A stretch of 64,000 nucleotides of DNA. Origin: Perca fluviatilis (lineage: Eukaryota > Chordata > Actinopteri > Perciformes > Percidae). The stretch is taken from positions 31,026,785-31,090,784 of the forward strand of contig NC_053116.1 of assembly GCF_010015445.1 (NCBI RefSeq). The letters run 5' to 3'. Both the position numbers and the translations under genes were made by a program. The notes under the pieces are model-generated. The model searched no databases, was not told the DNA's origin, and was given only the letters and a program-made list of their open reading frames with translations. Positions 57,862 to 64,000 of the stretch are shown here, piece by piece; the first letter of the stretch is position 1; each line of letters begins with the position of its first letter.

Positions 57862-58860
57862 AGATAAATAAATCAGTGTCACTAACTCTCCCACACCCCT
57901 CAGAGAAAAAAATTCACAACGAAACACACCAATTAAAACCTTGGGAGGTGTGGGACTTTGCTCATTATCTTGCAAAGTTTTGGAACAAAACAGAGACTAA
58001 ATTCATCAAACAAAAGTTTAGAATGTTATTTCTGCCCCACCAGTGTAATTTATCACGTTTAGGGAAGCTGTCACGAGTTAAGTGGATTGCCAGTAAATGT
58101 GGCTGGCCCACCTCTAAGCAGAACTGACTAAACCAGCTCATCAGGGACAGACTTGTGAAATGGAGGGTAGCGATCTCTTTATCCCTGAGCAGAGAATCAA
58201 AGGTGGCAATCTTTCTTTCGCTTAACTTGCCTGTCTTTCCCGTACAATGTTTTTCTTTATTCTCGGGGCTCCCTGCCTTAACGCCTTACAGCTCTCTGCC
58301 CTGGATGTAAAACAGATGTACTGTATTGATATGAATTAGTTTGTTTTGAAAATGCTTTACAGCATCATTAAATGCAGATGAATCTCTGTCAATGTAGCCT
58401 GTAATCATTCCACATGAATTCTGATAACCACCACAATGGGATTAGCTGCTCATGATGCTGCAGCACATTTCAGCATTTCCTCTTCGTGCTGCTATGCATA
58501 CATATTCTCTATATATTTTTTACATCAGAGGAAAGTATTTTTACAACTAATTTCACTCCAAAATGTAAATGAGCAAATTCTCCAAATGGCTTTGTATCAC
58601 ATATTTGTATTATCTTTGTAAGTGGTTTTCTGTGAATATGAAGTAAAACTGTGATTTCTCTGAAGTAGCACAGCTCTTTGGTGTCAGAGCATTCAGACAG
58701 ACTCTGGATGTTTGCATAACTGAGGAAAATTAAGAATCCAAAACATGTTTTCACACAGCAGGCCTACAGCAAGGCAACTGCGGTGCAGGATTTGCCCCGA
58801 ACAAGCCCTGTGATGAAGAGCGTCTGGGTGCCTGTGTTTAAAATAAACAGAGATTCATTA
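57862..58860. other. Intergenic sequence, no gene seen
   Basis: No repeat or exon I can name. Open frames are short. Confidence 0.4.
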
Positions 58861-59175
58861 AAGGGATACTTCACCGATTTAGCATTAAGCTTTGTATCAG
58901 CAGAAACACGGTAGTATTTTTGAATGGCTGTGCTTCCCTCCCTCATGTCTCCCCTGAGACGAGAGATCTCTGTATCGTGGGTCTGGAAAAAATCTTCCGA
59001 TGACATAAAACGACGATTTTTGCGTCATCGGAAGATTTTTTGCCCAGAGGCAATGGACACCGCATGTTTTCAACCAGCCCATAGGGGGTTGAACTGTCGT
59101 CTTTCTCCGAAGATTGCCGAGGCAAAACAAGCGTCAGCCATCTTGAATCCTCGCTTACTGGCTTCTCAGCAGAAA
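58861..59175. mobile_element. Dispersed repeat with 18-bp palindrome
   Basis: It begins AAAGGGATACTTCACCGATT, a start seen in a frequent teleost repeat, and includes the perfect palindrome 58987-59041 (AAAAAATCTTCCGATGAC and its inverse around a 19-bp spacer). No coding content. Confidence 0.6.
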
Positions 59176-59313
59176 ACTTTTAGATAGATAGTGTTACGAA
59201 GTCATGTCTGATTGTTCTCTCTCTGCATTCTCCTTCTCCTAGGCTCCACGTCTCCTGGTTTGGGTTTGGTTTGTCTCTTTTGTTGCAGTTGTCATTTGTC
59301 CACACATCTTTCA

Positions 59314-59314
<1 letters not shown>

Positions 59315-59366
<52 letters not shown>

Positions 59367-59394
59367 CACACACACACACACACACCACACACAC
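59315..59394. repeat. (CA)n microsatellite
   Basis: CA run with a few single-base interruptions. Confidence 0.96.
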
Positions 59395-60274
59395 TACTGA
59401 TAACATTGATTCCACACCTGTTTTTGATTCTTTTGTTAATAGTAGTTTGTTTACTTTACAATAAACACTTTATTGGTATTTTACCTGTTTGGTCTCCCCT
59501 TTTTGTCACATGCATTGAGTCGGTTTGTGACAAGAGATAGATAGATTCATTCATCCCGAAGGAAATTGTAGAACAACAATTATGTGCATTCAAACTACCG
59601 CACACGTGTACCACCGGGATACATTGGTACAGATCGGAGAATATGCAGGACACTTTATTACAGACGCAATACTCCACACACTACGCGAGTTTCGCCCACC
59701 GGCTTTGGAGACCAGCGGTGTTGCTCGATGCCTCTGGCCGGTAAAGGGACATCATCAGCGGGGAACTCAAGTGCATTCTGGGATTTGGTGTCTTTCATCC
59801 ACATGAGCCAAAAACAAATTTTCTGGCTATTCTCGGCCTAGAAGCCACCAATTTCTAAAACAATTTCTAAAACAATTTTCAATTCCCCCCCAGACGCTCA
59901 CGATTTCTCAGAGCCAACTGATTTTTAAGAGAGATGGATGAACCCAAGTCTTATCAGACAGATGTCCACCAGAAAACTATGGGTAATTGCACTGGGCCTA
60001 CCACTCCCATCATTCCCATCAGCCCGTGTGTGTGTGTGCGCGCGTGTGTTTGTGGGTAAGGGAGGCTGAGGGAGAGGGAAACTCTCTCCTGTTATAACAG
60101 ATAAATCAATCCAAATAATTACCTCTGTATGATTTGATCGTGTTACTGCAACTGAACATTTTGTAAGCTGTTCAAGCGATGTAGTCTCTGATGAACAGCT
60201 GGGAGTAAAAAAAAAGGTGAAAAAATACATGTTCTGTTAATGTTTGAGGTGAAATTGACCAGAGTTATCAATAC

Positions 60275-60309
60275 ATTATTAATGGGATTACCATAATCCC
60301 ATTAATAAT
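60275..60309. repeat. Perfect 16-bp palindrome with 3-bp loop
   Basis: ATTATTAATGGGATTA, CCA, then the exact inverse complement. The surrounding sequence shows no recognisable transposon. Confidence 0.92.
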
Positions 60310-60749
60310 TTCATTCTTAGTTTTGAAGCCCAATTCTCTTCCAGTGATATTCGCTGACTGTCATGTACGTCCTGTATCAGGTGTGTATCAGTGCTGCAGC
60401 ATCTTTTTCTGCAAGAAGTTAGTAATTACTGTTCTTCCTGCTTATCAAAACCTGATGGCTACATTATGACAATGCAACTCATCTGCCAACAGTTGGTTTG
60501 GAGATTCGGGTTATAGTAGTAGTGGCTAATGTAGCCTTGAGCTGCTAAACTCAGGCAACGATGAGAAGCTACAGGTCTGGTTAGCTCACTGCTTTATAAC
60601 TTCACACCTCCAGATTATTTCCTTTTTCATACTCTTCAGACCAAACCAACGCTGACTCAACTGTCATCACTTGGGGCAATTGATCAGATTTTTGTGCGGC
60701 TCCCTCTGGAGCCACAAAAGGCTTTATACAGCTTTTTTCACATAGGCAG

Positions 60750-61151
60750 TAGAGGTGTGACTCTTCACTGATCTCTCGATTCGATTACGATTATAATGTC
60801 AGCGATTCAATTCGATTTGATATTGCGATGCATCACGATGCATCAAATACATTTTTCTATTAAAGCCATGTAGGATATTTAATTCATAGCTTTTCAAGCT
60901 TCAAAAACAAAACATTCTGCAGTGCTCTAATACTAAATAAATTGGATACATAAAACTACAGCATTGAGCACATGGCACTTCCTGAATGTGCAAAACTGAG
61001 AATATGTAAGAATGTGTAAACAGAAATGTTGTTAGGCCTACATTAAATTGTAAACAGAAATAATTGATTATGAGCCTGCCAATTATCGATGCAGCATCGT
61101 CCGTGTCCACAATTTGATGCATCGATTATTTGATTAATTTCAACACCTCTA
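60750..61151. mobile_element. hAT-type MITE with 8-bp target duplication
   Basis: The ends are TAGAGGTGTGA and the inverse-like CAACACCTCTA. An exact ATAGGCAG flanks it (60742-60749 and 61152-61159). ATCGATT/GATGCATC-rich and noncoding. Confidence 0.92.
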
Positions 61152-61914
61152 ATAGGCAGTCATATTACCCAAGACCTGTGAACAGACTTTGATGTGTAAA
61201 ATCAATGAAGTTCCCCTTTAAAGTGTAGTAAGTATACTTTCCCAGGTCGCAGGGTAGAACAAATTTAAAGGGTACTTCAGAGTGGGTCAAAACACACACA
61301 AACACTAGATCATCTATTTCCCATAATGCATCTCAACTCTTTGTCTGGTAAAAGCCTATGTCTTTAAAACTCCACGCAGTCTCTAGTTTCCAGTGTTTGA
61401 AATGAGTATAATTTGGTCGTAAAGGTTTGCAAAAATTGTGTAATGTGAATGTGTACTGTATCATATCATCAACACATGTTGCCATGTCCTCCAAGGCACT
61501 GCTTGGGTAATACTTGTCATGATACAAGTAGGTAAACATTGTTTGCTGCCTTTTGAAATACTGAGCTGATCACCAGGCCACAACTGAGCCAGTAAAACAA
61601 ATTGCTGGCTAGTGTTAGGACTCAACACAGCTGTCAGCACATTAGCCCTCTGCCAGGTGGAAAGGGAAAGAGAAGAAGAAAGAATGTTTTGACTCTGTGC
61701 TCAATTTAAATAGTAGAGTTTGTTGGTGTGTTTTTTGGAGTTAGCGTGGGATGTAATACCTGACTGCAGCTCTCTAAAGTGATTTAATTCCCAGATGTCA
61801 ATACGTTGGCATCGACTGTTTATTTGCTTTGTAGTGCTTTGTTCTTGTTCAAAGAGCTGTTATTCATCAGCTTCTCTTCAGCCCGTTTTAACAGAAATAT
61901 CAGCTTTCTTTGAG

Positions 61915-62031
<117 letters not shown>

Positions 62032-62177
62032 GGGGGCTTATGTGAGTTGCTGTTAACAGAGTTGTAACAGTTCCAGGTCTGAGCAAACTTTGAAAAGAGA
62101 AAGGAAAATCAGAATGACTCGGCTGCAGGCCATTACTGTAAGACATCCTATTGCAGGTGTGTATATGGTGTAGCATA

Positions 62178-62259
62178 TACAGTACCAGTCAAAAGTTTGG
62201 ACACGCTTTCCCATGTAAGTGAATGAGAAAGCGTGTCCAAAATTTTGACTGTTACTGTA
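62178..62259. mobile_element. 82-bp palindromic Tc1/mariner-type MITE
   Basis: TACAGTACCAGTCAAAAGTT and TTGGACACGCTTTC at the left are inverted at the right (GAAAGCGTGTCCAA, then ATTTTGACTGTTACTGTA). TA at both borders fits Tc1/mariner insertion. It is essentially two joined terminal repeats. Confidence 0.85.
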
Positions 62260-62324
62260 TGTAGCAAAAATCAGTTTGACTCTCAGCCACATCCACATTC
62301 TAAAGCGAATATTGTTTTATTGTA

Positions 62325-62555
62325 ATTGGACTGTATTTATACAGCACTTTTCTAGTCTTAACGACTGCTATAACTCAACTACTCAAAGCGCTTTTACATT
62401 CACACACACATTTACACTCCAATGGCACAGCATCAGGAGCAATTTGGGGGTTCAGTATCTTGCCCAAGGACACTTCGATATGGGACAGCAGGGCCAGGGA
62501 TCGAACCAAGGCAACTGCTCTACCACTTGAGCCACAGCCACCTGGTGGCTTGCCA
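62325..62555 (-). mobile_element. tRNA-derived SINE with LINE-like tail
   Basis: The minus strand shows box A TGGCTCAAGTGGTAGAGC, box B GGTTCGATCCC, then AGTGTCCTTGGGCAAGATAC, and a LINE-related 3' part with AAAAGCGCTTTGAGTAG and GTGCTGTATAAATACAGTCC. It is well preserved. Target duplications were not clear. Confidence 0.88.
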
Positions 62556-62884
62556 TCAAAATCAGTACAATGACAGATAAACTTGAGATAAACTTGCAAA
62601 ATGATTAAAATTTAGACTTTACATTAAATTCCCATTGCACTTAAACTATATAATAAAACTTGCGCTTCACTTTAAAAAAAGCAAGATGTGCAATCTTTAG
62701 ATCCTGCTGATAAAGAGACAAGGGCTAGCTTTCAGTGGACCCAATATAGTTGATTTACCTGCGGTCGTTTTTAAAGGGGGGCACCATATTATCCCTAATG
62801 TGAATTGAAAAGCACTGGAGGAGAAAATGATTTCATCACTCTGTGATGGTGTCAGCAGAGGGAGCAAGAATTGACTAATATATA

Positions 62885-62996
<112 letters not shown>

Positions 62997-63714
62997 ACAG
63001 TCATTTCAGTGGATCCACAGAGGATAAATGATTACCTCTGTTAAGATGGAGCTCTGAGCTGAAGAGACTGTGTGATGGGGTGATATTGAAGGCCTAGTGT
63101 GACTCCTATCGACCACAGTGCATCACCGCCCACACTGCCTGCATTCATATAGACCTGCCAGCTATACACTGAGTGCACCGTGACACAGCAACACCTTCTT
63201 AATATCGAGTTGTGCCGCCTTATGCTCAATTCATGTTTTCAGTGCTTTGAAATCTTTGCATTTGTCTTTGTTTGCATCTCCCTTGTCAGAGTGATGTATT
63301 TATAAATCCATCCTTGGATCCTGGGTAATGTTTGGTGTAGTTTGGGCCATAATTCCTATGGGTGCAGCTACATTGCTAGAACAGAGTCCAACAATCAGGG
63401 CAAAGAACAGGAAGGTTAGACAGATTTTGAACAACCCCCCAGTTTGACCTCCTTACTGAAAGCCTCTGTGTTTATTGTTTTATTAAACTCGGCTAGAGTA
63501 GATTGCATGCATTAGCTCAGTGGGCTAACTTGGCTTGTTTGTTAGATTCCTTCCTTTGAGTCTGTTTACATCCGTACAACAGCATATTTTGCACGTGCAT
63601 GCAGGTCGGATAACCGGCCGGACAGAATTAGTGTCTCACAGAGAGTCCTGCCTTTATAAGTGAGATGAGCACACCAGTGTTGTTTCGTGTTATAAGAGTT
63701 GCCATCCTAGCATG

Positions 63715-63885
63715 TTGCAGTACTCGAGATCGGTCTTGGTCTTAAGACCGGTCTCAAGACCACTTTTTGAGGGTCTCTGCCTCGTTTCGAAATCGACCGC
63801 ATTTTTACTCGGTCGAAAGAGGAGTCAGGATTTTATTCAAAGACCTGTCAAGACCACAACTGCAGGGATATCACTATATTGCCTG
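63715..63885. mobile_element. Dispersed DNA element fragment (GCAGTACTCGAGA type)
   Basis: GCAGTACTCGAGATCGGTCT with TCTTGGTCTTAAGACCGG and later GTCAAGACCACAACTGC. The repeated GGTCT/AGACC words are typical of a common teleost repeat. The right border is not clear. Confidence 0.5.
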
Positions 63886-64000
63886 TGCATTGTCTAATGT
63901 TACGTGTTAACATTATTACTGTGATTGGATGTAAAACGTCCTGCTTCAAATGCAAACAATAACTCAATGACTCATTTCTAATTTGTTACTGTTAACGCCC

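Overview
The window is genomic DNA from a ray-finned (teleost) fish. The signs are a vertebrate split gene with GT-AG introns, many CA/GT microsatellites, and the usual teleost repeats: hAT, Tc1/mariner and Harbinger-type MITEs, L2/Rex-type LINE tails, tRNA-derived SINEs and a DIRS tyrosine-recombinase retroelement. The species cannot be named from this sequence.

The left half (20-30646, minus strand) holds one protein gene, ctnnbl1 (beta-catenin-like protein 1, an armadillo-type protein of the Prp19/CDC5L spliceosome complex). I rebuilt eleven consecutive coding exons by hand. Exon 1 begins with the ATG at 30646 and exon 11 ends at position 20. All junctions keep frame, giving 420 codons plus one base with no stop or frameshift. 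The 3' exons, about a quarter of the protein, lie beyond the left edge. Ten introns are GT-AG. Intron 4 (22257-23042) is different: it starts ATATCCTTTC, ends in AC and has a U12-like branch motif, so I read it as an AT-AC intron removed by the minor spliceosome. This is the best finding.

The introns are packed with mobile elements, several with exact target-site duplications: a hAT MITE (6848-7319), a tRNA-derived SINE with a 17-bp duplication (9710-9878) and a 2.3-kb hAT that makes up most of intron 3 (23304-25612). Intron 10 holds a nested composite: a TIR element containing a fold-back Tc1 derivative that itself contains an L2-like LINE end.

The right half (30647-64000) has no gene I can identify. 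It looks like intergenic DNA or a large intron. It carries a DIRS element lacking its reverse transcriptase and split by a hAT-like insertion (37294-40461), a hAT with a BED zinc-finger remnant interrupted by a LINE (56407-57836), further MITEs, SINEs and LINE tails, a local 136-bp duplication, perfect palindromes and very long GT arrays. One short splice-site-bounded stretch (40763-40830, minus) might be an exon of an unknown gene, and a few octamer or X-box sites are weak enhancer candidates.
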